Below, one piece after another: positions 34,064 through 42,714 of a DNA stretch of 64,000 nt (within the stretch, counting starts at the first letter, position 1; every line of letters begins with the position of its first letter). A program made the position numbers and the translations under genes. The DNA is from Rhodobacteraceae bacterium UBA6197 (GTDB lineage Bacteria; Pseudomonadota; Alphaproteobacteria; Rhodobacterales; Rhodobacteraceae). The stretch lies in contig DISZ01000011.1 of NCBI GenBank assembly GCA_002422085.1, positions 41,768 through 105,767 of the forward strand, given 5' to 3'. The notes beneath the pieces are model-generated. The model worked only from the letters and a program-made list of their open reading frames with translations. It made no database searches and had not been told where the DNA came from.

Positions 34064-36025
34064 ATGATTGCTGAACTTGGCCACTTTGCCCTGATCTTGG
34101 CCTTTGGCGTGGCGCTGATACAGGCCATCGTGCCGATGATCGGCGCCTGGCAAGGCTGGCGCGGCTGGATGGCCGTGGGCGAGCCCGCCGCTACGGCGCA
34201 GTTTCTGCTGATCGCGGCATCTTTCGGGGCGCTGACCTACGCCTTCGTCACCTCGGATTTCTCGCTGCAACTGGTCTTTGCCAATTCGCATACCGACAAG
34301 CCGATGCTCTACAAGGTTGCGGGCGTCTGGGGAAACCACGAAGGCTCGATGCTGCTATGGGTGCTGATCCTGTCGGGCTTTGGCGCGGCGGCGGCGTGGT
34401 TTGGTGGCGCCTTGCCCCCCAGCCTGCGGGCGCGGGTGCTGGCGGTTCAGGCCTCTATCGGGGCGGCGTTTCTGGGCTTTATCCTGTTCACCTCGAACCC
34501 GTTTGTTCGGCTGGTGCAACCGCCGTTCAACGGCAAGGACCTCAATCCCCTGTTGCAAGACCCCGGTCTCGCCTTTCATCCGCCGTTTCTTTACCTCGGC
34601 TATGTCGGGCTTTCGATGGCGTTTTCCTTTGCCGTCGCGGCGCTGATCGAGGGCCGGGTCGATGCGGCCTGGGCGCGCTGGGTCCGGCCCTGGACCCTGG
34701 CGGCGTGGATCTTTCTGACCATCGGTATCGGTCTGGGCAGCTGGTGGGCCTATTATGAACTGGGTTGGGGCGGTTTCTGGTTCTGGGATCCAGTCGAAAA
34801 CGCCTCGTTCATGCCCTGGCTTCTGGCCGCAGCCCTGCTGCATTCGGCGATCGTGGTCGAAAAACGCGAGGCGCTGAAAAGCTGGACCATCCTGCTGGCG
34901 ATTCTGGCCTTCGGATTCTCGTTGATCGGCACGTTTATTGTGCGCTCGGGGGTGATTACCTCGGTGCACAGCTTTGCCTCGGACCCGGAGCGCGGGGTCT
35001 ATATTCTGGTCCTGTTGGCGGTTTTCGTCGGCGGAGCCCTGACGCTTTATGCGGCGCGGGCGGGGGCGATGCAGGCCAAGGGCGTCTTTGGCATGGTCAG
35101 CCGCGAATCCGCGCTGGTGGTGAACAACATCTTGCTGGCGGTGGCGGCGCTGGTGGTGTTCGTCGGCACGATCTGGCCCTTGGTTGCGGAAATGGCCTGG
35201 GGGCGAAAGCTTTCGGTCGGCGCGCCGTTCTTTGAAAAAGCGTTCACGCCCTTCATGCTGCTTTTGGTGATCGTGCTGCCGATCGGCGCGCTGATGCCGT
35301 GGAAGCGGGCAGGCCTCGCGCGTGCGGTGCAGCCACTGATTCCGGCCATGGTGCTGGCGCTTTCGGTGGCGGCGCTGACTTGGGCGATCGGCACCAACCG
35401 TTCGGCGATCGCGCTGGTCGGGGCGGGTCTGGGAAGCTGGCTGATCTTTGGCGCGCTGACCGAGCTCTGGGTCCGCTCGGGTCGCAAGGCGGCGCGGATC
35501 ACCCGGTTGCCGCGCGCCGATTGGGGCAAGGCGCTGGCGCACGGTGGCCTTGGCGTCACCTTCATCGGGATCGCGCTGCTGACCGCATGGGATTCCGAAG
35601 ATATCCGCGTCGCCAAGATCGGCGAGCCGTTCACCGTCGCCGGGTATGAGATTACGCTCGACGGTGTCGAAGAAGTGCAGGGGCCGAACTATACCTCGAC
35701 CGTGGGCACCATGTCGGTGCGCGAGAATGGCAAGCTCACCGCGGTGATGCACCCCGAAAAGCGCGTCTATCCGGTGCAGGCGATGCCGACCACCGAAGCC
35801 GCCATTGACCAGCGCTTTACTGGCGATGTCTATCTGGTGATCGGTGATCCGCAACTGGGTGGCGGCTTTGCCGTGCGGACCTATATCAAGCCCTTTGCCG
35901 ATTGGATCTGGACCGGGCTGGCGCTGATGGCGCTGGGCGGGATGCTAAGCCTGTCGGACCGGCGCTACCGTGTCGCCGCAGGGGCACGCAAACGGGCCCC
36001 GCTGGCCGCAACCCCGGCGGAGTAG
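34064..36025 (+). CDS. ccmF: Heme lyase CcmF/CcsA-family cytochrome c assembly protein
   Basis: CcmF is a large inner-membrane protein that takes heme from CcmE and attaches it to apocytochrome c with CcmH. At 653 residues and with a dozen or more hydrophobic segments it is of normal size. The tryptophan-rich WWD motif region is GWGGFWFWDPVENASFMPW (about residues 235-253). Conserved histidines lie in FANSHTDKPMLYKVAGVWG, GLAFHPPFLYLGYVG and FHPP, with VWVNHEG-like WGNHEGSMLLW. ACAGGAGGATGCG precedes the ATG. ccmH starts four bases after its stop, so they are coupled. Confidence 0.97.
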   Translation: MIAELGHFALILAFGVALIQAIVPMIGAWQGWRGWMAVGEPAATAQFLLIAASFGALTYAFVTSDFSLQLVFANSHTDKPMLYKVAGVWGNHEGSMLLWVLILSGFGAAAAWFGGALPPSLRARVLAVQASIGAAFLGFILFTSNPFVRLVQPPFNGKDLNPLLQDPGLAFHPPFLYLGYVGLSMAFSFAVAALIEGRVDAAWARWVRPWTLAAWIFLTIGIGLGSWWAYYELGWGGFWFWDPVENASFMPWLLAAALLHSAIVVEKREALKSWTILLAILAFGFSLIGTFIVRSGVITSVHSFASDPERGVYILVLLAVFVGGALTLYAARAGAMQAKGVFGMVSRESALVVNNILLAVAALVVFVGTIWPLVAEMAWGRKLSVGAPFFEKAFTPFMLLLVIVLPIGALMPWKRAGLARAVQPLIPAMVLALSVAALTWAIGTNRSAIALVGAGLGSWLIFGALTELWVRSGRKAARITRLPRADWGKALAHGGLGVTFIGIALLTAWDSEDIRVAKIGEPFTVAGYEITLDGVEEVQGPNYTSTVGTMSVRENGKLTAVMHPEKRVYPVQAMPTTEAAIDQRFTGDVYLVIGDPQLGGGFAVRTYIKPFADWIWTGLALMALGGMLSLSDRRYRVAAGARKRAPLAATPAE

Positions 36026-36029
36026 GGCC

Positions 36030-36503
36030 ATGCTGAAACGTCTCATCGTGTTGCTGGCGCTGGCCACCGCCCCGCTCCTCGGCGCCGCCCCGCTTTGGGC
36101 GGTGCAGCCAGACGAGGTGTTGCCCGACCCGGTGCTCGAGGCGCGGGCGCGCGAACTGGCCAAGGTGCTGCGCTGCCCGGTCTGTCAGGGCGAAAACATC
36201 GACGAATCGAACGCCTCGATTTCGCGCGATCTGCGACTGATGGTGCGCGAACGGCTGGTCGCGGGCGATAGCGACAGTGATGTGCTGGATTACATCACCA
36301 ACCGCTACGGCGAATACGTCCTGTTCGAGCCCGAGGCGGCGGGCGCCAACCTGATCTTGTGGTATACCGGGCCGGCGGCGCTGGTGCTGGCGCTGGGCGG
36401 GGCTTTCCTGTTCATCCGGTCGCGCCGCAAGGCCGAGGCCACCGCTGCCCCCGCGCTTTCCGATGCCGAGAACACCCGCCTGGCCGAGCTTTTGGACGAG
36501 TGA
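36030..36503 (+). CDS. ccmH: Cytochrome c maturation protein CcmH (CycL type)
   Basis: This is a 157-residue periplasmic, membrane-anchored thioreductant that presents apocytochrome c to CcmF. It has a signal peptide (about 1-24, ending LWA), the redox motif LRCPVCQ (Cys49, Cys52) followed by GENIDESNASISRDLR, and the conserved RYGEYVLFEP. A C-terminal membrane helix (about 112-130) and a short cytoplasmic tail follow. The length corresponds to the N-terminal module of E. coli CcmH; the CcmI-like part is not fused. The start is the ATG four bases after the ccmF stop with AGGG overlapping it. Confidence 0.95.
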   Translation: MLKRLIVLLALATAPLLGAAPLWAVQPDEVLPDPVLEARARELAKVLRCPVCQGENIDESNASISRDLRLMVRERLVAGDSDSDVLDYITNRYGEYVLFEPEAAGANLILWYTGPAALVLALGGAFLFIRSRRKAEATAAPALSDAENTRLAELLDE

Positions 36504-36692
36504 GGCACGCTTGATCCGCCGCGGCCGTGCGCCTATCCTTTCCGCACGGTCCGCAGTTCACCGAGGCGCCACCACCCCGACCGGGGGCTGAACCTGCCAA
36601 AGACAGTGTCCCTGTCCTTTTCGTCGCATCTTGCGCAAGGGTGGCCCCGCATCTCGCAGGTTCTGCGGGCCGATGCGACCAAAGGACTTGCC

Positions 36693-37202
36693 ATGGCACA
36701 TGACGCCATTTCCCTGTCGATTGCCGATGTCTCGGCTTTTGCCCGTGCACTGCGGCGCGAGGTTGCAGATTCCGCCGGCCATCAAATCTGGCTGAACCGG
36801 ATCGCCCGCGCGGCGGGCTACCGCAATTATCAGCACCTCAGCGCGCTCAGGCGTGGGGCCGAGGCCCCGGCGGATGCGCGCCTGCTGGCCCGCGCGCGGC
36901 GCAGCTTTGATGCGGCGGGGCGCTTTGCGCATTGGCCCGCCCGCACCCAGATGCAGCACCTGTGCCTCTGGGCGGTCTGGGCGCATCTGCCCGCCGCCAG
37001 CCTGATGACCGAACGCGAGGTCAGCCGCCGGATCAACGCCTGCACCGTGCTGGAGGATGCCGCCCTGATCCGCCGGACGATGGTTGAAACCGGCATGGTC
37101 ACGCGCGATCAGGCCGGCACGGCCTACCAGCGGGTCGAACGCACCCCGCCCTCCGAGGGTCGCGCGCTGATTGCCGCCTTGCGCCAAAAAGCACCGGCGT
37201 GA
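36693..37202 (+). CDS. DUF2087-domain protein
   Basis: This is a 169-residue soluble protein. The N-terminal part (IADVSAFARALRREVADSAG, then IARAAGYRNYQHLSALR) resembles the short domain found before DUF2087 in Rhodobacteraceae. The C-terminal part holds the DUF2087 pattern FAHWPARTQMQHLCLWAVWA, MTEREVSRRIN and a winged-helix-like end RTMVETGMVTRD, which suggests nucleic-acid binding. The open frame begins at 36606, but the sequence before MAHDAI is not family-like. Ribosome site is weak (GGA). It is preceded by a 190-base gap after ccmH and is probably monocistronic. Role unknown. Confidence 0.78.
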   Translation: MAHDAISLSIADVSAFARALRREVADSAGHQIWLNRIARAAGYRNYQHLSALRRGAEAPADARLLARARRSFDAAGRFAHWPARTQMQHLCLWAVWAHLPAASLMTEREVSRRINACTVLEDAALIRRTMVETGMVTRDQAGTAYQRVERTPPSEGRALIAALRQKAPA

Positions 37203-37274
37203 CGTGCCGTTCCGCTTTGCCCGCCACCTGTGGCCACGCTAAGGTGCGGGCAACAAAGGCAAGGGAGGCCCGCG

Positions 37275-38051
37275 ATGCCCTATAAGGAAATCCGCTACGC
37301 GCTAAGCGACGGCATGGCCGTAGTCACGCTGAACCGGCCCGAGGTGATGAACGCGCTGTCCACCCAGATGCGCGCCGAACTGACCGACGCGCTGCGGCGC
37401 GGCGGCGCCGAGGCGCGGGTGGTGGTGTTGACCGGCGCGGGGCGGGCGTTTTGTTCGGGGCAGGATCTGGGCGATGGTGTCGGCGCGGCCGGGCTCGATC
37501 TGGAGCGGGTGCTGCGCGACGAATACGAACCGCTGCTGAGCGCGATCTATGATTGCCCGGTGCCGACGATTTCGGCGGTAAACGGCCCGGCTGCCGGGGC
37601 GGGTGCAAATATCGCCTTGGCCGCCGATGTGGTGATCGCCTCGGAAAATGCGGCATTCATTCAGGCGTTTACCCGAATTGGGCTGATGCCGGATGCGGGC
37701 GGCACCTGGTGGCTGCCACGGCAGGTGGGCTTTGCACGGGCGATGGGGGCGATGCTGTTCGCCGACAAGATCCCGGCGCGCCAAGCGGTCGATTGGGGGA
37801 TGATCTGGGAGGCCGTGGCCGAGGTCGATTTCGCCCACCACTGGCGCGTGCGCGCCGGGCAATTGGCGCAAGGGCCGACCGTCGCCCACGGCGCCATCAA
37901 GCGCGCGCTGCGCGAGGGCTATGGCAATGACCTGCCGACGCAATTGGCGCTGGAGGCGAAATTGCAAGGCGTTTGCGGCACGACACGCGATTTTCGTGAA
38001 GGGGTGCTGGCGTTTCTTGAAAAGCGCCCGGCGGCCTTCGAGGGGCGCTGA
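37275..38051 (+). CDS. Enoyl-CoA hydratase/isomerase family protein, PaaG-like
   Basis: This is a 258-residue crotonase-fold enzyme. Motifs include VVTLNRPEVMNALSTQMR, GRAFCSGQDLGDG, the oxyanion-hole segment VNGPAAGAGANIALAADVVI and AAFIQAFTRIGLMPDAGGTW with the acid residue. FIQAFTRIGLMPDAGGTWWL closely resembles PaaG, the ring-1,2-epoxyphenylacetyl-CoA isomerase of phenylacetate degradation. No other paa genes are in the window, so a general enoyl-CoA isomerase role cannot be excluded. GGGAGG lies eight bases before the ATG. It converges with the DUF2478 gene with only six bases between stops. Confidence 0.88.
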   Translation: MPYKEIRYALSDGMAVVTLNRPEVMNALSTQMRAELTDALRRGGAEARVVVLTGAGRAFCSGQDLGDGVGAAGLDLERVLRDEYEPLLSAIYDCPVPTISAVNGPAAGAGANIALAADVVIASENAAFIQAFTRIGLMPDAGGTWWLPRQVGFARAMGAMLFADKIPARQAVDWGMIWEAVAEVDFAHHWRVRAGQLAQGPTVAHGAIKRALREGYGNDLPTQLALEAKLQGVCGTTRDFREGVLAFLEKRPAAFEGR

Positions 38052-38057
38052 GCGGGC

Positions 38058-38624
38058 TCAGGCAGCCCGCGTCTTGTCGCCCACCGCACAAAGCCACGCG
38101 GCCAGTGCCGTGGGGTCGGGCGGCAGTGCTGCGGCCATGCCGCCGTGATAGTCGCGCCACGCCGGCGCGTAACCCGGACGCAGCGCCACCAGCACCGGCA
38201 TATCGGCCGCCACCGCCGTGGCAATCGCGACAGCAAGACCCTTGCCCACCGCTTCGGCGCGACCAAAACGGCCGATCAGCACCTCGGTGCCGGATTGCAG
38301 CGAGGTTTCGACAAGGACGGTTGCCTGCGCCAATGCCGCCCAATCCAGATGGCAGCCACGCGCACCGTCGCCTCGGCTTTCCGAGATGTTCAGCCGGGTG
38401 CCGCTGGCCAGATCCTGCACCCACATCTCGCGGCAGGCGCAGCCCGGTTTGGCCTTGCCGCGTTTCTGGATCAGACCGGCAGGCCGCATCCCGGCCGCCA
38501 GAAGGGCCGTGGCCAGTTCGCCCAGCAACGCGTCGATGTCTAGGCCCTCGGGCACGCAGACTCCGGCCAGCGAAGAACCGATTGCCGCAGGGTCGGCAGT
38601 GGAGGAAAATCTGTGCTCGACCAT
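38058..38624 (-). CDS. DUF2478-domain protein
   Basis: This is a 188-residue protein resembling the DUF2478 family, a nucleoside-triphosphatase-like fold often linked to molybdate or nitrogen metabolism. Supporting segments are GLIQKRGKAKPGCACREMWV, LASGTRLNISESRGDGARGC, HLDWAALAQATVLV and IGRFGRAEAVGKGLA. A recognisable P-loop is not evident. There is no signal peptide. Its only same-strand neighbour is the NapF-like gene about 1.1 kb upstream across a stretch without intact genes; a former operon between them is possible but unproven. Confidence 0.78.
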   Translation of the reverse strand: MVEHRFSSTADPAAIGSSLAGVCVPEGLDIDALLGELATALLAAGMRPAGLIQKRGKAKPGCACREMWVQDLASGTRLNISESRGDGARGCHLDWAALAQATVLVETSLQSGTEVLIGRFGRAEAVGKGLAVAIATAVAADMPVLVALRPGYAPAWRDYHGGMAAALPPDPTALAAWLCAVGDKTRAA

Positions 38625-39734
38625 GATGAACGCCGGGTTTGGGCAAATGGGACCACGCAGATCCTGAAACCTGCGCGCCCCATTTGAGCATTAAATGCGC
38701 CTGCCGCCAAGATGGGCCGTGATCGCCTTGGGGGCGCCCGACTGCCTGGTTTGTCTCATCTCGTAGGCTGCAAGCATTCTGGGTGCACTGTCAGGCTGGT
38801 TCAGGGCGTTTTTGCAGCAGGCGGCGCTCGGATGCCGGGTGGCCCTCGATGGGGGCTTGGCGTCATGCAGCGTCGACCGAAGTGCCCGATGAGGACCAGC
38901 CTTGCCGCAGAACGTCAGCCCTTTGCCGGGCATGTCGCAGGGGTCATCGGCAGCGCGGCAGCGGCTTCGCGGTGTCTTGCCAGCCGTCACGGCCCACGCG
39001 GGCTGCGGGTCTGGGGGCCGCTGTCGAAAGGGGCCCAAGGTCGCACAGTGCCGCTGGCTCAGGGCTGGCCGGTCAGCGGACGCGGGCTGTTGCCGCGTTT
39101 CGGGATCTTGCCGAACAGCAGGTGCTCGTTCCGGACCAGCACAGTGATCCGATTGCCGCGTGTGGGCTGGTTGCACCTCATCGTCCACAGCGACAGAGCC
39201 TATGGTTGAGGCCGGTGCGGGCAAAGCCGCGCGTTTCAAGAATCGACAGCACATGCGTTTCGCAACCCGGTTTGGTCCGGTGCGTATCGGTCTGGTGCGA
39301 CAACAGGAACGATGTCAGGACACGGTGTGCTCTCGGTCGGCCGAGGCGCCAAGGGCGTGCGCCGCAAATGCGCCAAGCGGCCCAGATCCCGGCGGATGCC
39401 CGGGGCAAGGCCCGGGGCGGATTGCCTCAGCGGTGATCCGGCGATGCCGGCGGCCAAAGAAGTGGCGACCGCGGCAGAGGTCTTGAGAAAGGTGCAGAGC
39501 GGGTATGCGGGCCGCGTTGGGCCTGCGGCCTCGCGCGAATGGGTCATTTGCGAAGGGATGACCAAAGGCGACCCCGGGGGCAGGGCCGTCCAGCTTTGGA
39601 AATGGTGGTAGCGCAGCGGTGTCGCTGACACGCCGGGGATCTGGTGTGGCGCATTCCGGCCATGGCGCTTGCGGGCGCACACTCGGCTTGGGCCGGCGCG
39701 AACAAGACTGCGCAGATCTTGGCCGCATCATAGT
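38625..39734. other. About 1.1 kb with no supported gene
   Basis: Open frames exist on both strands (for instance 38712-39209 plus and 39236-39682 minus) but read as arginine/alanine-rich shadow sequence without motifs or ribosome sites. The stretch is less gene-like than any other part of the right half. It may be decayed coding sequence between the DUF2478 and NapF-like genes. I see no repeat of the dispersed family in it. Confidence 0.5.
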
Positions 39735-40223
39735 CTAGGTGTGGCGGGTGATCGGGGCAAAGCTGATTGCCCCGGCGGGGCAGGCCAGCACGCAGGCACC
39801 ACAACCGGTGCAGGTTTTGGCGTCGATCTGAGGCGCCGCAAGCCCGTCCGGCTGCAACACAAAGTGCAAGGCGCCCTCGTCACAGAAGTCTTCGCAGGTC
39901 CGGCAGGCGGTGCCGTTGACCGGCAGGCAGGCCTCGCCAACCTTGGCGACCCAGGGCAAGGGGCGGTTATGGGCCAAAGCGTCGGTGGGGCAGACCATGA
40001 TGCACAATCCGCAAAGGGTGCAAGCCCCCAGAGACAGGTCCATCTTTGCCAGACCACGCGAGTCTATCGACAGCAGGCCTTCCGGGCAGGCCGGAATACA
40101 GGTGCCACAACCGGAGCAGGCATTGCGAAAGGCGGCCTCGTCAAGCGCACCGTAAGGCCGCATCCGCGTCGCCTTTCGGAAGGCGCCCGTCAAAAGGACG
40201 CGTTTGTCAGAACTGGCTGGCAT
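39735..40223 (-). CDS. napF: NapF-like polyferredoxin
   Basis: This is a 162-residue cytoplasmic iron-sulfur protein. Three full cluster motifs are visible: CSGCGTCIPACP (Cys36, 39, 42, 46), CTLCGLCIMVCP (Cys68, 71, 74, 78) and CTGCGACVLACP (Cys138, 141, 144, 148). A central CRTCEDFC is also present. This matches NapF, an accessory ferredoxin-type protein of periplasmic nitrate reductase thought to help mature NapA. GAAGGGC lies six to seven bases before the ATG. No napDABC genes are in the window, so it stands alone here, or may serve another molybdoenzyme. The stop lies next to the empty 1.1 kb stretch. Confidence 0.85.
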   Translation of the reverse strand: MPASSDKRVLLTGAFRKATRMRPYGALDEAAFRNACSGCGTCIPACPEGLLSIDSRGLAKMDLSLGACTLCGLCIMVCPTDALAHNRPLPWVAKVGEACLPVNGTACRTCEDFCDEGALHFVLQPDGLAAPQIDAKTCTGCGACVLACPAGAISFAPITRHT

Positions 40224-40411
40224 TGGCTTGCCCTTCGATCGGTTCCCCGAAGTCTGGAATTCCTAGGCCATCGCCAGAACGAGACGCTTGACTAATATCA
40301 AGTGTCACCGGCTTTTTTGCCACGCAAGGGCAGCTTTGCCTGTAGAATGCCAAAGGCCAGCCGATGCAAATCCCGCGCCCGGAATGTCGTTCAACCGTTC
40401 TTGAGAGGATT

Positions 40412-40487
<76 letters not shown>

Positions 40488-40687
40488 ACTTTGCGCGGCC
40501 TTGGGATATCCGCGTGGGGCGTCGTATAGGCAGTTGCCGGGGGGCGTGCAAGAGGAATTTTTCCTCGGCGGCGGTGTTTGCGACGGGGCGGCAAGGACTC
40601 GCGGCGAGGCACGCTGATAGGTGGGTGCAAAAGCGAAAAGGCGCGGGGGGATGCCCCGCGCCCGATCACATTTGCCCCGGTGTGGGC

Positions 40688-41017
40688 TCAGTTCTCGTCG
40701 TCACCGTTGCTGACATCGGCGATATCGTCCAGCGAGACGGTATCGTCTTCGTCATCCTCAAGCAGGTCGTCATCAAGATCGACCTCGCTCGAGTCGGCAT
40801 CCAGATCTTCGTCGTCGGTCAGATCATCAGTCGCGGGCACGGCAGCACGGGTGCTGGCCTTGTCGGCCACCATCACCCGACCCCGACCGATTTGCAGGCT
40901 TTCAGCCGAGTAGCTGTTGCCGCAGACCGGGCAGGTCATCGGGTCGTTGGTCAGATCATAAAACCGGCTCGCGCAATGCGGGCAGAGGCGTTTGACGCCC
41001 CATTCCTCTTTCGGCAT
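40688..41017 (-). CDS. TIGR02300-family zinc-ribbon/acidic protein
   Basis: This is a 109-residue protein with the alphaproteobacterial FYDLN pattern. MPKEEWGVKRLCPHCASRFY and DLTNDPMTCPVCG place a zinc ribbon at Cys12, Cys15, Cys29 and Cys32. The C-terminal half (from about residue 62) is extremely acidic, dominated by Asp and Glu. The family is conserved but uncharacterised. It is transcribed divergently from the YgjP-like metallopeptidase gene. AGGAGATTTCC lies before the ATG on the minus strand. The acidic tail is a genuine family feature and not a frame artefact. Confidence 0.92.
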   Translation of the reverse strand: MPKEEWGVKRLCPHCASRFYDLTNDPMTCPVCGNSYSAESLQIGRGRVMVADKASTRAAVPATDDLTDDEDLDADSSEVDLDDDLLEDDEDDTVSLDDIADVSNGDDEN

Positions 41018-41142
41018 GGAAATCTCCTAGCATCGCTCTTATTCAGAGAGTCGAAGCCAACTGCCACAATGGTTGCGGGGTGTCAAAGGCTTTTGCGCCT
41101 GCGGCATTGGATCCGGCCAAACACAGCAGCCAAGGAAGCCGA

Positions 41143-41835
41143 TTGACCCAGTTCGTGATCCCCGGAACCCCCGACGTCGAGGTCACCTTGCGCCGTTCGG
41201 CGGCGGCGCGACGATTCAGTCTGCGGGTGTCGCGGTTGGACGGGCGGGTGACGCTGACGCTGCCACGTTCGGCCCGGGATGCCGAGGCGCGCGCCTTTGC
41301 GTTTGAGAAAGCCGATTGGCTGCGCCGGGTTCTGGCCACGGCCACACCGCAGCGCCGTGTGGCCCTTGGGGCGGTGCTGCCATTTCAGGGGCAGGATCTG
41401 ACGATCGTGCCGGGGGCGGTGCGCGCGCCGCGAATCGAGGGCACCTCGCTGATCGTGCCGCCCGACCCAGACCGGGTCGGCGCCCGCGTCGAAGCCTTTG
41501 TCAAACTTGCCGCCCGGCAGCGCCTGCAAGCCGCCTCAGACCGCTATGCCGCGGCGTTGGGCCGCCCCTACAGCCGGCTGAGCCTACGCGACACGCGCTC
41601 GCGCTGGGGCTCGTGCGCGCCTGACGGCAGCCTGATGTATAGCTGGCGGCTGATTCTGGCGCCCTCTGACGTATTGGATTACGTCGCGGCACATGAGGTG
41701 GCCCATCTGGCCGAGATGAACCACTCGTCCGCGTTCTGGGCGGTGGTTGAACGGCTGCGCCCCGGGCACGCGCCGGAACGGGCCTGGCTGAAGCGCCACG
41801 GCACGGCGCTGCACGCGATCCGGTTCCGCGATTGA
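41143..41835 (+). CDS. YgjP-like metallopeptidase (M48-related, DUF45)
   Basis: This is a 230-residue protein of the UPF/DUF45 family. The zinc motif is HEVAHLAEMNH (His184, Glu185, His188 with His194 as likely third ligand). RDTRSRWGSC, a strong family signature, is at about 150-158. The N-terminal half is beta-rich with RRFSLRVSRLDGRVTLTLP. No ATG fits; a TTG at 41143 has AAGGAAG six bases upstream and gives a natural N-terminus (MTQFVIPGTPDVEV), while an upstream GTG at 41080 lacks a ribosome site. The GntR gene follows after 31 bases on the same strand. Substrate unknown. Confidence 0.88.
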   Translation: MTQFVIPGTPDVEVTLRRSAAARRFSLRVSRLDGRVTLTLPRSARDAEARAFAFEKADWLRRVLATATPQRRVALGAVLPFQGQDLTIVPGAVRAPRIEGTSLIVPPDPDRVGARVEAFVKLAARQRLQAASDRYAAALGRPYSRLSLRDTRSRWGSCAPDGSLMYSWRLILAPSDVLDYVAAHEVAHLAEMNHSSAFWAVVERLRPGHAPERAWLKRHGTALHAIRFRD

Positions 41836-41847
41836 CGACACCCGGCA

Positions 41848-41859
41848 TTGTGATCACAC
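41848..41859 (+). promoter_or_regulatory. TTGTGATCACAC site in front of the GntR gene
   Basis: The palindrome core GTGATCAC sits eight bases before the ATG of the GntR-family regulator, where it would overlap the promoter or ribosome-binding region. The same core occurs in pairs upstream of sucC and sdhC, which suggests autoregulation by the neighbouring protein. Confidence 0.6.
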
Positions 41860-41866
41860 TGCGCCC

Positions 41867-42517
41867 ATGCCTGTAGCCGCCCGCCCCTCTGATGCCAATC
41901 TGGCCGCCCATGACCGGCTTTATCGCAGCCTGCGCCAGCAGATCATGCATGGTGAACTGCTGCCCGGTCAGGGTCTGACACTGCGCGGCCTCGGCAAGGC
42001 TTACGGCGTGTCGATGACCCCCTCGCGTGAGGCGCTGCGCAGGTTGGTGGCTGAAGGGGCGCTGATGCTGTCGTCCTCCGGGCGCGTCGCGACGCCCGAA
42101 CTCAGCAACGACCGGATCGAGGAACTGGCCGCCCTGCGCGCCCTGATCGAACCCGAACTGGCCAGTCGTGCCCTGCCGCGCGCGCATCTGGCGTTGATCG
42201 ACCGGCTCGCGACGATCAATGCCGCCAATGCCGAAGCCGTGGCCAAGCAAGACGCAGTGGGTTACATCCGCACCAATCTGGAGTTTCACCGAACTCTCTA
42301 CCTGCGCGCCCAGGCGCCGGCGATGCTGGCGATCATTGAAACCGTCTGGCTGCAACTCGGGCCGACGATGCGTGCGCTTTATGGCCGCATTCAACGCAAT
42401 GAACCGCCCCGCCACCATCGGATCATCCTGGCCGCGCTGCGGGCCGGGGACGAACCGGGCTTGCGGCTGGCGATCCGCACCGATGTGACGCAGGGCTTGC
42501 GGCATCTGGCGGCATAG
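41867..42517 (+). CDS. GntR-family transcriptional regulator with FCD effector domain
   Basis: This is a 216-residue regulator. The N-terminal winged helix is seen in LYRSLRQQIMHGELLPGQ, LRGLGKAYGVSMTPSREALR (recognition helix) and LVAEGALMLSSSGRVATP. The FCD domain follows, with ELAALRALIEPELASRAL, FHRTLYLRAQAPAMLAIIE and a metal-ligand-type HHRIILAALRAGD. FadR/FCD regulators bind palindromic operators, and this gene has TTGTGATCACA eight bases before its ATG. It lies next to the minus-strand TCA block, whose sucC promoter, like the sdhC promoter, carries the same palindrome in pairs. I infer that it may regulate these genes; the effector would be a carboxylic acid. No Shine-Dalgarno is visible, so the message may be leaderless. 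Confidence 0.9.
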   Translation: MPVAARPSDANLAAHDRLYRSLRQQIMHGELLPGQGLTLRGLGKAYGVSMTPSREALRRLVAEGALMLSSSGRVATPELSNDRIEELAALRALIEPELASRALPRAHLALIDRLATINAANAEAVAKQDAVGYIRTNLEFHRTLYLRAQAPAMLAIIETVWLQLGPTMRALYGRIQRNEPPRHHRIILAALRAGDEPGLRLAIRTDVTQGLRHLAA

Positions 42518-42651
42518 GGGGCTGTCTGCCCCCTCGGCGCTTCGCGCCTCACCCCCGAGAGTATTTCGACCAACGAGAAACCCGACAAGGGGAGAATCCC
42601 AAGCAAGGTGGCGGCTTCTTTTTGGTCAAAATACTCCCGCCGGAGGCTCCT
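42517..42651. repeat. Dispersed repeat pair between convergent GntR and lpd genes
   Basis: GGGGGCTGTCTGCCCCC (a stem) is followed by CCCGAGAGTATTTCGACCAA and, further on, CGGCTTCTTTTTGGTCAAAA then TACTCCCGCCGGAGGC. The two arms are in opposite orientation. It fills most of the gap between the GntR stop and the lpd stop. Confidence 0.75.
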
Positions 42652-42714
42652 GCCGGGGTCAAAGGCGCAGAGGCGATGCGTTGTGCACCGCCCCCAATCT
42701 GGCTTGAGTCGCCG

